The notes under the pieces: model-generated
Database searches by the model: none
What the model was told of the DNA's origin: nothing
What the model saw: the letters and a program-made list of their open reading frames with translations, nothing else
Shown here: one piece after another, positions 16,061 to 23,429 of the stretch
How positions within the stretch are numbered: the stretch's first letter is position 1
Layout of the letters: every line of letters begins with the position of its first letter
NCBI GenBank assembly: GCA_002483265.1
Contig: DLHO01000001.1
Location: 1-35,208 of the forward strand
Reading direction: 5' to 3'
DNA length: 35,208 nt
Origin: Flavobacteriales bacterium UBA7666
Lineage (GTDB): Bacteria; Bacteroidota; Bacteroidia; Flavobacteriales_D; Crocinitomicaceae
Made by a program: the position numbers and the translations under genes

Positions 16061-16146
16061 AAATTATCAATTATAAATGGAGAAATTATCAAGGAGATCT
16101 CTCAAAGAAAGATTCTCTCCCTTGATAATTCATAATTGATAATTTT
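16060..16146. terminator. long interrupted inverted repeat between convergent genes
   Basis: AAAATTATCAATTAT (16060-16074) pairs perfectly with ATAATTGATAATTTT (16132-16146). An inner stem, AATTATCAAGG / CCTTGATAATT, continues the fold. The outer arms overlap the last base of the glycosyltransferase stop and the first two bases of the acyltransferase stop on the other strand. With U-rich ends on both strands it can terminate both genes. Confidence 0.75.
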
Positions 16147-17152
16147 AATATCTAATTTTCTTCGACCAACTGATCGAGCGTTTTTCAATGATCAGATAAT
16201 AGCCGTAGGCAAAGGCAATTGCTACAGCTGCTGTCAGAAAAACAGAGAGCCAATTATTTAAATCCAGGTATTTTTCGTTTTCAACAAAGAACAGGAACAA
16301 ACCTCCCGCCAATCCGTGTGTCAGGTAAAGCGAATACGAAAACTGTCCGACCCATTCCAGCCAGCCGCTTTGAATTTTGATCCAAAGGATCAGTGAAACG
16401 CCGATAAATAATACGCCGATATCCTCCATCGGGAAAATAACTCCAAGTACAACCAAACTACATGCAAGGATTACGTAATTGATCAGGAGATTACGCGATT
16501 TGAAAATTTCGGAGCAGGCAATTCCGGCAGCAAAAAACGGAATGTTGTGGATAATATCAATGGAATGAAAGAAGAAAACACTTCCCAAAGCCGAAAACAA
16601 GACCACAGAATAGCTAAGCACATTTTTTCGCATCACCATGACGAGTATTCCAATCACCAGGTAAAAGAGAAATTCCACTTTCAAGGTAGTGAAGATCGGG
16701 TTCATCCATTCCGAATCTCTAAATAAATCCACTGTGAGAGTTGCATTCTCCAAAATTTGTTTGGCCGAATAAGCATAGACTCCTTTCCAAATCACTGCAA
16801 CCAAACAGATCAAAGCGAGCGTTCCCAGAAAGGGCGGGAAAATACGAGCAAATCGCTTTAACAGGTAAGTGAAATAGCTGTAAATCCCTGAATCTGTGTT
16901 TGTGAGTGAGTAATAGATCACAAACCCGGAAATAATGTAGAACAATTCCACGCCCTGTGCTCCGAATCTGGAATAATCGCGGATAGTTTCGTTTGCAACC
17001 AAAAAACCATTGACACCGCTGAACGATAAAAAATGAAAAACAAGTACCATCAATGCGGCCAATGCGCGCAAAGATTCAATATGACCCAACTGTTTTTTCT
17101 CTGTTTCCAATGTGGCGCTAAAATACTCCTTTCTTTCGGGCTGGGAATCCAA
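16145..17152 (-). CDS. acyltransferase 3 family membrane protein (OafA/YrhL-type), 335 aa
   Basis: Inner-membrane O-acyltransferase family that acetylates or otherwise acylates surface polysaccharides. Residues 24-45 read HIESLRALAALMVLVFHF, with the conserved R and H of the family; GAQGVELFYIISGFVIYYSL follows at about 65-85. About ten hydrophobic helices continue, and YLTHG (GQFSYSLYLTHGLAG) is the conserved late motif. Length is right for a core domain without the SGNH extension. The start is TTG at 17152; a nearby ATG (17156) is out of frame and no other in-frame ATG precedes the family motif. It is convergent with a glycosyltransferase, so a role in decorating the same glycan is possible. 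Confidence 0.88.
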   Translation of the reverse strand: MDSQPERKEYFSATLETEKKQLGHIESLRALAALMVLVFHFLSFSGVNGFLVANETIRDYSRFGAQGVELFYIISGFVIYYSLTNTDSGIYSYFTYLLKRFARIFPPFLGTLALICLVAVIWKGVYAYSAKQILENATLTVDLFRDSEWMNPIFTTLKVEFLFYLVIGILVMVMRKNVLSYSVVLFSALGSVFFFHSIDIIHNIPFFAAGIACSEIFKSRNLLINYVILACSLVVLGVIFPMEDIGVLFIGVSLILWIKIQSGWLEWVGQFSYSLYLTHGLAGGLFLFFVENEKYLDLNNWLSVFLTAAVAIAFAYGYYLIIEKRSISWSKKIRY

Positions 17153-17181
17153 TCATTCGTTTTGAGAATTTGAATTCCAAC

Positions 17182-17218
17182 AAAAAACCCCAAATCTGAT
17201 AAACAGAATCGGGGTTTA
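17182..17218 (-). terminator. intrinsic terminator after the 119-aa gene
   Basis: On the minus strand AAACCCC pairs with GGGGTTT, with inner TCTG/CAGA, followed by a run of T. It lies about 20 bases after the stop at 17237. Confidence 0.75.
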
Positions 17219-17236
17219 AACGTATTTTATATTGAC

Positions 17237-17596
17237 TTAGTACAATTCTTGTTTCAAAGCTGTACGATAATCTTTAATTTCTTCTCTGTTAATCTTGTGT
17301 TCAGCGTTCTTCAACAAATTCATCAAGTACAAAAAGTTCTCCTGACCTTCGATTTCCAAAGGATATTCGTTTCCTTCTTCGTCTTCTTCGTACTGTGCTT
17401 GAACATCAAAGTCATTTCTGTCTAGCAAAAACTCGTATGATAAACGCAAAACTTTCACCACCAACGGATCTTGTTCTTTCAAAGCTTGTTCGCGCAATTC
17501 TTTCAAATCCTCTACAATACCTTTGTAAGCAATCCCTTCTTTTTCCACTTTGGAAACAATTGTTTCTAACTTCTTATTGGCAATGGCCGTTTTCAT
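17237..17596 (-). CDS. hypothetical acidic helical protein, 119 aa
   Basis: Not recognised. A soluble, charged protein with no signal peptide or membrane helix. Residues 1-60 are helical (KKLETIVSKVEKEGIAYKGIVEDLKELREQAL). Residues 62-80 are strongly acidic (VQAQYEEDEEGNEYPLEIEG), and the end is a lysine/arginine-containing helix with KINREEIKDYRTALKQELY. It is flanked by its own -7 box (TACATTTG, 53 bases upstream) and its own terminator, so it is an independent single-gene unit. Good frame, normal codon use and defined signals argue for a real gene. Function unknown. Confidence 0.75.
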   Translation of the reverse strand: MKTAIANKKLETIVSKVEKEGIAYKGIVEDLKELREQALKEQDPLVVKVLRLSYEFLLDRNDFDVQAQYEEDEEGNEYPLEIEGQENFLYLMNLLKNAEHKINREEIKDYRTALKQELY

Positions 17597-17648
17597 ACTT
17601 CACTTATTTTCAAGGTTGTAACTACTTTGCGACAACTTTCAAGACATG

Positions 17649-17656
17649 CAAATGTA
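17649..17656 (-). promoter_or_regulatory. -7 box of the 119-aa gene
   Basis: TACATTTG on the minus strand, identical to the gcdH box, 52 bases before the ATG at 17596. Confidence 0.45.
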
Positions 17657-17771
17657 ATGACTTATTAGCAGTAAAAATAACATCTGCGGTGTTTTTTTAC
17701 AAAATCCCTTGAATTTAGAGCCAATCACTTGCTTTCTTTTAGAAATCCATCTCACACGTAGAACGAATGAT

Positions 17772-17779
17772 TATATTTG
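17772..17779 (+). promoter_or_regulatory. -7 box of the LysE-type exporter gene
   Basis: TATATTTG, 22 bases before the TTG start at 17802. It decides the start: upstream in-frame codons precede the predicted transcript. Confidence 0.5.
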
Positions 17780-17801
17780 TAAAAACAGAAAAACCAAACT
17801 T

Positions 17802-18452
17802 TTGCTAGATATTTTACTCAAAGGAATATTGACCGGATTTGTACTCAGTATAATGATCGGCCCTGTATTCTTTCTTCTTCTGGAAACAAGTATTCGTAAA
17901 GGAATTCGTGCAGCAATTGCATTTGATATTGGTGTTCTTGTTTCCGATCTCATCTATATCCTCATTGCCCTCATTTTTTATTCAGAAGTCAGTAAAATAA
18001 CCTCCGGCGAATATGGACATATTATTTCCATTGTAGGAGGAATCATCCTGATGATCTTCGGACTGGTAACCCTGTTGCGCAAACCCAAAGAAGATGCGAA
18101 AGAAACAGACAAACAGCTGAACAGTACGAAAAAAGATCTCATTCTTCTTGGGCTTAAAGGGTTTTTACTGAACATTGCTAATCCGGGGGTAATTTTCTAT
18201 TGGATCACAGTGATTGCATTGGGTGCAGATGGGAAGAAAAGTACCAACGATGCGATTGATGAAAGTACTTACTGGTATATTTTGATCATCATACTCACTT
18301 TCTTTGCAGTGGATCTTTTGAAAATTTTCGGAGCAAAAAAACTAAGACCGTTCATTACTGAAAACGTATTGGTGGGACTCAACAGACTTATCGGCCTGAT
18401 TATTATCGGAACCGGAGTATTATTAGTCATCAAAGGTTTCCTTGCAAAATAG
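17802..18452 (+). CDS. LysE family amino-acid exporter, 216 aa
   Basis: Inner-membrane transporter of the LysE/RhtB type, exporting amino acids or related small molecules; substrate unknown. Six helices are visible. The N-terminal signature is ILLKGILTGFVLSIMIGPVFFLLLETSIRKGIRAA (helix one with the conserved GP), followed by FDIGVLVSDLIYIL. The second half has GFLLNIANPGVIFYWITV with the conserved NP, and GLIIIGTGVLLVIKG. A 20-residue hydrophilic cytoplasmic loop (KPKEDAKETDKQ) sits between the halves. TTG 17802 is chosen because the promoter box lies just upstream; the open frame extends back to 17709 but that part is not family-like. Spacing to the next gene (57 bases) leaves cotranscription possible. 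Confidence 0.83.
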   Translation: MLDILLKGILTGFVLSIMIGPVFFLLLETSIRKGIRAAIAFDIGVLVSDLIYILIALIFYSEVSKITSGEYGHIISIVGGIILMIFGLVTLLRKPKEDAKETDKQLNSTKKDLILLGLKGFLLNIANPGVIFYWITVIALGADGKKSTNDAIDESTYWYILIIILTFFAVDLLKIFGAKKLRPFITENVLVGLNRLIGLIIIGTGVLLVIKGFLAK

Positions 18453-18509
18453 TTCTTGTAACATTTCATTCGGTTATTGATTATTAAATTGAAAACTCAT
18501 TCAAATTCC

Positions 18510-20219
18510 ATGAAGTTCGTTTGTATCCTCTTTTCTTTATTCTCTTTCACTCTGCTCACGGCACAGGTTATACACAAGGAAAATCTTACTCCCAAAGAGA
18601 AGAATTATTATGATTTTCAAAAAACCCAACTGGAATCTATTGGAAGCTATTACAAAGATCAATTGGGAGAAACACGAGACAGACATGGAAAATGGTTGTA
18701 TTATGACCGTTTTGGAACCGTGATCGAAGAACGCAATTTTTACCGCGGAAAATTGCATGGAAGAGTCATCGCATTTCATCCGAACAGCAAAACCAAGCAG
18801 GAAGGTTACTTCAAAATGGGGGAACAAGACAGTATTTTCAAGGAATGGAATGAACTGGGAAAACTAAGTGTACAGGGAAATTATAAGTTTGGACAGCCGG
18901 TTGGATTTTGGGAATATTATTATGTCACCGGGCAGAAAAAACAAGTAGAAGAAATTATTGATTCTACCACCTATTTGCGCGAGTTCTGGATGCCGGACAG
19001 TCTTCACACCCAAAAAGTAAAAGATGGAAATGGTGAATACCTGACATTCTTCGATACAGGAATGGAAAAAGAATGGTACAACTATAAAAACGGATTAAAA
19101 GACGGTCTTTTTGAAGAAATTTCGATTTATGGCTACATGCTTATCAATGGAAAATTCAAAAATGGTGAAAAAGACAGTACCTGGAATTTCTTCTATTATA
19201 CCGGTAAAAAGGAAAAAACGAGCAACTATGTCAATGGAAAACTCGACGGTGATTACAAATACTTTTACGACAACGAACAAGTAAACGTTGAAGGAACTTA
19301 CAAAGACGGCGAAAAATCAGGACTTTGGACGTGGTATACCAAAAAGGGAACCAAGGACATGGAAGGTTCTTTTGACAAGGGTCAGCAAAACGGAAAATGG
19401 AACTATTGGTATCCAACAGGAGAACTTCGAAATAATGCGGAATACGATCACGATAAGAAAACCGGGACTTGGCTTTATTTTTACAAAGATGGCAGCAAGT
19501 TTAAAAGTTCGCCCTATGTAAACGATGAAAAACACGGGCAATGGGATACCTGGTATGAAAACGGTAAATTGTTAATGTCCGGAAAATACGAAAAAGGCAA
19601 AGAAGAAGGAACCTGGGTGAACTATTGGGAAACCGGAAAAGAAAAGAACATTGCCACTTTTAAAAACGGTTTACTTCATGGAAAGTGGGAGTCTTACTTC
19701 CCAACCGGGAAACCGAATATCTTCGGGAATTACAAGGAAGGGGAAAAAACCGGCGAATGGACAAGCTTCTTCGATAATGGAAAACCCAAGGATGTATTCA
19801 ATTACAAGGTCATTGTCAAAAAATCCAAAATTCAAAATGGTCCTTTAAAAGACTATGATGTGAAAGAAAGCATCAAAGACGGTCATGCTGTTTCCTTTTC
19901 TCAAAAAGACTATAAAAAAACCGAAGAGGGAGATTACAAAAACGGACAAAAGGACGGAGTTTGGTATACCTACTGGCCCGGAGGACATATTCCAAGTAAC
20001 ACAACCACTTATAAAGATGGTTTATTGGAAGGAAAATCTACGGAACTGGACAGAAGAGGAAACCTGGTTTCTGAAACCGATTACAAAAATGGTTTGAAGC
20101 ACGGTAAAATGAAAATTTACGACAAGCGCGGCAAAGTTGCCAAAGAACTGGAGTTCGAATTCGGACAGCAAGTCATGAAAGGTGCAGGTGGAAGTAATAT
20201 AGAGTTTAAAACGAGATAA
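18510..20219 (+). CDS. secreted MORN/YwqK-like repeat protein, 569 aa
   Basis: Signal peptide MKFVCILFSLFSFTLLTAQ (1-19), then roughly twenty copies of a ~23-residue repeat of the form NGxxxGxWxxYYxxGxxxxxGxYKxGxxxG. Examples are GKLDGDYKYFYDNEQVNVEG, GEKSGLWTWYTKKG and GQQNGKWNYWYPTGEL. This is the MORN / YwqK-family repeat, which makes a long beta-meander. Databases often call such proteins 'YwqK family antitoxin', but nothing toxin-like is adjacent and a secreted location does not fit that name. No sorting tail is seen at the C-terminus (VMKGAGGSNIEFKTR). ATG 18510 is chosen for the signal peptide. It ends 8 bases before a REP-like pair that may stop transcription. Confidence 0.85.
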   Translation: MKFVCILFSLFSFTLLTAQVIHKENLTPKEKNYYDFQKTQLESIGSYYKDQLGETRDRHGKWLYYDRFGTVIEERNFYRGKLHGRVIAFHPNSKTKQEGYFKMGEQDSIFKEWNELGKLSVQGNYKFGQPVGFWEYYYVTGQKKQVEEIIDSTTYLREFWMPDSLHTQKVKDGNGEYLTFFDTGMEKEWYNYKNGLKDGLFEEISIYGYMLINGKFKNGEKDSTWNFFYYTGKKEKTSNYVNGKLDGDYKYFYDNEQVNVEGTYKDGEKSGLWTWYTKKGTKDMEGSFDKGQQNGKWNYWYPTGELRNNAEYDHDKKTGTWLYFYKDGSKFKSSPYVNDEKHGQWDTWYENGKLLMSGKYEKGKEEGTWVNYWETGKEKNIATFKNGLLHGKWESYFPTGKPNIFGNYKEGEKTGEWTSFFDNGKPKDVFNYKVIVKKSKIQNGPLKDYDVKESIKDGHAVSFSQKDYKKTEEGDYKNGQKDGVWYTYWPGGHIPSNTTTYKDGLLEGKSTELDRRGNLVSETDYKNGLKHGKMKIYDKRGKVAKELEFEFGQQVMKGAGGSNIEFKTR

Positions 20220-20226
20220 TATTCCG

Positions 20227-20307
20227 GCGCTTCGACTCCGCTCAGCGACCTCCATTCTTCGAAAACAAACTATTTATTAAAAGGTGACTGAGCGGAGTCG
20301 AAGGCAC
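20227..20307. repeat. head-to-head pair of REP-like hairpins
   Basis: Cores CTTCGACTCCGCTCAG (20230-20245) and its inverse (20288-20303) lie around a 40-base interval. In the left unit the stem bases next to the core are CGCT/AGCG instead of the GACT/AGTC seen elsewhere, so both sides have changed together. The right unit has one mismatch in its outer stem. It sits between the MORN gene and yraN. Confidence 0.83.
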
Positions 20308-20311
20308 TTTT

Positions 20312-20319
20312 TAATTTTG
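20312..20319 (+). promoter_or_regulatory. -7 box of yraN
   Basis: TAATTTTG immediately after the REP-like pair, 42 bases before the yraN ATG. Confidence 0.45.
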
Positions 20320-20361
20320 CATTAACTGATCTTTTTTCTTAAATTAAATAAGAAAAGGCTC

Positions 20362-20715
20362 ATGACAGATCAGGAATTAGGTGTTTTTGGTGAGCAGATG
20401 GCTCAAAAGTTTTTGTTGAAAAACGGATACTCCATTCGCAAAGTCAATTACCGGTATTTGAAGTTCGAAATCGATATCATTGCTCAGAAGGAAGAACAAA
20501 TTGTAGTAGTTGAAGTGAAAACCCGGCAAACTGCAGAAATCGGTGAACCCTGGATGGCAGTTACCAAAAAGAAACAGCGACAAATTATTTTTTGTGCCAA
20601 TGAATACATTCAATCCAGAGATTTACCCAATGAAGTTCGTTTCGACATTATTTCAATTGTTCACAATCAATTTCGCACCAAACTGGAACATATTGAAGAT
20701 GCGTTTTCAACATAA
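20362..20715 (+). CDS. yraN: YraN family protein (UPF0102), 117 aa
   Basis: Small endonuclease-fold protein (PD-(D/E)xK type) of unresolved cellular role. GVFGEQMAQKFLLKNGYSIRKVNYRY at the N-terminus is the family signature (GxxGExxAxxxLxxxGyxilxxNyR). The putative metal-binding residues are in FEIDIIAQ and VVEVKTRQ. The C-terminal VRFDIISI is also conserved. The length is exactly that of the family. ATG 20362 is preceded by a promoter box after a REP-like pair, so it appears to be transcribed separately from the MORN gene. Confidence 0.92.
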   Translation: MTDQELGVFGEQMAQKFLLKNGYSIRKVNYRYLKFEIDIIAQKEEQIVVVEVKTRQTAEIGEPWMAVTKKKQRQIIFCANEYIQSRDLPNEVRFDIISIVHNQFRTKLEHIEDAFST

Positions 20716-20735
20716 TAATTCACCAAAACACTTCT

Positions 20736-20764
20736 CCCGCGGATGGCGCAGATTTCGCAGATTA
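20736..20764. repeat. short intergenic repeat with tandem CGCAGATT
   Basis: CCCGCGGATGG is followed by two CGCAGATT units nine bases apart (20747 and 20756). From memory, stretches of the CGCAGATTTCGCAGATT type are common intergenic repeats in this phylum. No function can be assigned. Confidence 0.5.
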
Positions 20765-20820
20765 TTTTTTATACATGCATATGGAAAATCTAACCAGGTA
20801 TCATCTAAACGAAAAGAACT

Positions 20821-21354
20821 ATGAAATCTATCCTTTTATTTGCATTCCTATTTTCTTGTATCTCTGCATCCTTTTCACAGGAAGAGGACGAATATTTTGT
20901 AGAAGATTCAGCACATCTGTCTCAATTTTTACAACAGGTTGACTACATTGAATTGTGCGAATTGGGTTTGACTTGTTATGTGGATTCAGCTTATGTTGAT
21001 GATACCGATCAACGTAAACTAGTCAAGAGGTGTTTTTTAGACGGAGCAATTAAATATCACAAAATTGATTATTCAAAGATCATTTGCAGCAAGCGGTCAC
21101 CAGAAATAAATTCGTTCTTTCAGGTATTTATTTCCAGTACCAAAAACAAATCTTATATAAGTGGAGCCTGTTACCAACCCAGGAATGGGATCATCTTCTT
21201 TGACAAGGAGGATCTGTTTTTAGCTTATTTGGAAATCTGTTTTGAATGTCATGAGATAAATGGAATAAACAATTTTGGTCTATCGGGATTCACCTCTGAT
21301 CAATATGCTGAATTAGAATGCCTATTCAATCAAAACGGCTTGAAAACCAAATAA
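20821..21354 (+). CDS. hypothetical exported protein, 177 aa
   Basis: Not recognised. A signal peptide (residues 1-19, MKSILLFAFLFSCISASFS) ends before QEEDEYF, so it is exported, probably to the periplasm or outer membrane. The mature part contains seven cysteines, including CELGLTC and CFEC, enough for disulfides. No sorting tail or beta-barrel pattern is seen. It follows yraN by 105 bases that hold an intergenic repeat and no clear promoter box. The frame is clean and the signal peptide convincing, so I take it as real. Possible origin: lineage-specific gene. Confidence 0.72.
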   Translation: MKSILLFAFLFSCISASFSQEEDEYFVEDSAHLSQFLQQVDYIELCELGLTCYVDSAYVDDTDQRKLVKRCFLDGAIKYHKIDYSKIICSKRSPEINSFFQVFISSTKNKSYISGACYQPRNGIIFFDKEDLFLAYLEICFECHEINGINNFGLSGFTSDQYAELECLFNQNGLKTK

Positions 21355-21461
21355 CCATCTTGCCCTCAAATAAAAAGTATTTCTCCTTCTCAATTATTCA
21401 TTTAAAATTCTCAATTAAAACTTTGGTTTTCAGTTCTATACCATTTTTCAAATAAACGACG

Positions 21462-21469
21462 TATCTTTG
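21462..21469 (+). promoter_or_regulatory. -7 box of the rluB unit
   Basis: TATCTTTG, 40 bases before the ATG at 21510. The preceding ~100 bases are AT-rich with repeated CTCAATT words and no coding potential. Confidence 0.55.
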
Positions 21470-21509
21470 CCGCGTCTACTGCGATAGTAAACATTAAATT
21501 CTGCTCGTG

Positions 21510-22478
21510 ATGAACACAAGAAAAACAGGTACAGGGAAAGGCCGTACAACAGCAGGAAGAGGAACAAAGTCAAGTGGCTCAAAACCTACTTCAAGAACAG
21601 GGAAACCCGCAACAAGAGGTGGAAAACCTGCTCCAAGAACGGAGAAACCGGATGCTGAAAAAAGCAGTGCTCCAAGATCAAGACCCGCAGCTGCGGATGG
21701 ATCTTCAAAACCTCATTACAAACCAAAGGTTCGTAAAGGTGATCCACTACCAACTTTCAATGAAGATGATATTCGTTTGAACAAATATTTGTCTAATGCA
21801 GGCGTATGTTCCCGCAGAGAAGCAGATGTATTGATCCAAACAGGAGTTGTTTCAGTGAATGGTGAGATTATTACCGAAATGGGTTATAAGATCAAAAAAG
21901 GAGACAAAGTACAATACGACGGTGAAACAATTAACGCTGAAGTTAAACGTTATGTGTTATTGAATAAACCAAAAGGATTCATCACCACAATGGATGACCC
22001 GCTTGGAAGAAAAACCGTAATGGGCTTGGTAATCAATGCGTGTAAGGAACGAATTTATCCTGTAGGTCGATTAGACCGCGATACAACCGGATTGTTGTTG
22101 TTTACAAACGACGGAGATATGGCTAAAAAGCTGACTCACCCGCGTTATGAAGCTGTAAAAATTTACCACGTTGAGGCAGACAAACCGGTTCAGGCTGAAC
22201 ATTTGGAAATGTTGATGCGTGGCATCGAATTGGAAGATGGCCGGATTCAAGCTGATAAAGCGGAATATGTGAAAGATGGAAAATCCAGCCGTGAGGTAGG
22301 AATCGAAATTCACTCGGGTAAAAACCGAATTGTACGTCGTATGTTCGAAAAATTGGGATACGAGGTAGTGAAACTGGATCGTGTTCAATTTGCAAGCTTG
22401 ACGAAAAAAGACTTACCAAGAGGATATTACCGACATTTAACAGAGAAAGAGGTACATTTTCTAAAAATGACAAAATAA
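21510..22478 (+). CDS. rluB: RsuA/RluB family 23S rRNA pseudouridine synthase, 322 aa
   Basis: Converts a uridine to pseudouridine in ribosomal RNA. The order is: a basic, low-complexity tail (residues 1-75, rich in R, K, G, S, P); an S4 RNA-binding domain (about 85-145, IRLNKYLSNAGVCSRREADVLI); then the synthase domain with the catalytic aspartate D189 in YPVGRLDRDTTGLLLFTNDG. KSGKNRIVRRMFEKLGYEV-type residues (HSGKNRIVRRMFEKLGYEV) close the family pattern. The basic tail is frequent in Bacteroidota members. ATG 21510 is chosen over the adjacent GTG 21507. The RluB rather than RsuA/RluE/RluF assignment is likely but not certain. An outer-membrane gene follows six bases after the stop. Confidence 0.88.
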   Translation: MNTRKTGTGKGRTTAGRGTKSSGSKPTSRTGKPATRGGKPAPRTEKPDAEKSSAPRSRPAAADGSSKPHYKPKVRKGDPLPTFNEDDIRLNKYLSNAGVCSRREADVLIQTGVVSVNGEIITEMGYKIKKGDKVQYDGETINAEVKRYVLLNKPKGFITTMDDPLGRKTVMGLVINACKERIYPVGRLDRDTTGLLLFTNDGDMAKKLTHPRYEAVKIYHVEADKPVQAEHLEMLMRGIELEDGRIQADKAEYVKDGKSSREVGIEIHSGKNRIVRRMFEKLGYEVVKLDRVQFASLTKKDLPRGYYRHLTEKEVHFLKMTK

Positions 22479-22484
22479 TTCAAC

Positions 22485-23360
22485 ATGTTCAGAAGGCTGT
22501 TATTCCTTTTCCTTTTAGCAGTTATTGCAAACCCGGCTGATGCTCAAATCAGAAAACATCAACGGAAAAGAAGTACCAATGCAGGTACCCTTTTCTTCTA
22601 TTGGGGTTATAATCGTACTGCTTATACGCAATCTACCATCCATTTCATTGGATCGGATTACGATTTCACATTGAAAGGTGTGAAGGCAACAGACAGGCAG
22701 CCCAAATTCGGTGCAAATCTCTATTTGAATCCGGCGAATATGACTATTCCGCAATACAACTTCCGGATTGGTTATTATTTCACTCAAAAATGGGCATTTT
22801 CAGTTGGTGTAGATCATTTCAACTATGTAATGCGCCACGACAAAGAAGTGACGTTGGACGGTCATTTTGATATGACAGCAGATTCGATTTGGGATGGGAA
22901 TTACAATCAGGAATCAGTATTGGTTGATCCGAATCATTTTCATTATGAGCATTCCGGAGCATTGAACTATTTGAGAATTGAATTGATGCGTTCATTTGAT
23001 TTGGTAGAATTAGGCGATAAAAGACAGTTTGCAATTACAGGAAATGTGGGTTTGAATTTAGGTCCGATGCTGACAACAACAAACTTTCTGTTTAGTAACG
23101 AACAAACCAATCGGTCAACAGCGCTTTCCGGTTATGGAATTGGGGCAAATGCCAGTGCCCGATTGGAGTTTTTCAAACATGTATTCATTCAGGCGGAAGG
23201 AGGATTGGCTTTTGCACATCTTCCGGGAGTTAAAACCCGACCGAATGATCGCAATCAGCGTGCAAAACAAGCTTTCGGATTAGCTTCCTACAATGTATCT
23301 TTGGGGCTGATGTTCTACATCAAAACCAAGAATGGTTGTGATAGCTGTCCACATTGGTAA
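22485..23360 (+). CDS. predicted outer-membrane beta-barrel protein, 291 aa
   Basis: Signal peptide MFRRLLFLFLLAVIANPADA (1-20). The mature protein alternates hydrophobic and polar residues with many aromatics, as in small outer-membrane barrels: TLFFYWGYNRTAYTQSTIHFIG, YNFRIGYYFTQKWAFSVGVDHF, ALNYLRIELMRSFDL, FAITGNVGLNLGPML, VFIQAEGGLAFAHLP and ASYNVSLGLMFYI. The protein ends with a cysteine pair (CDSC) after the final strand, which is uncommon. It lies six bases after rluB, so it is probably cotranscribed with it. Function unknown. Confidence 0.75.
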   Translation: MFRRLLFLFLLAVIANPADAQIRKHQRKRSTNAGTLFFYWGYNRTAYTQSTIHFIGSDYDFTLKGVKATDRQPKFGANLYLNPANMTIPQYNFRIGYYFTQKWAFSVGVDHFNYVMRHDKEVTLDGHFDMTADSIWDGNYNQESVLVDPNHFHYEHSGALNYLRIELMRSFDLVELGDKRQFAITGNVGLNLGPMLTTTNFLFSNEQTNRSTALSGYGIGANASARLEFFKHVFIQAEGGLAFAHLPGVKTRPNDRNQRAKQAFGLASYNVSLGLMFYIKTKNGCDSCPHW

Positions 23361-23392
23361 ACAAAAATTAGTAATTATACATTCTTTAATTA

Positions 23393-23412
23393 TCAAGAGA
23401 TCAGACTCTTGA
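23393..23412 (+). promoter_or_regulatory. small hairpin in the likely lysS leader
   Basis: TCAAGAG (23393-23399) pairs with CTCTTGA (23406-23412) around a six-base loop, ending 17 bases before the lysS ATG. No T-run follows. It may end the upstream unit or influence lysS expression; neither can be decided here. Confidence 0.35.
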
Positions 23413-23429
23413 AGTTACAATAACACGAT

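Noticed and set aside
18510..20219. Toxin-antitoxin module suggested by the YwqK-type repeats
   Set aside because: The protein has a signal peptide, is far longer than YwqK and has no toxin-like neighbour.
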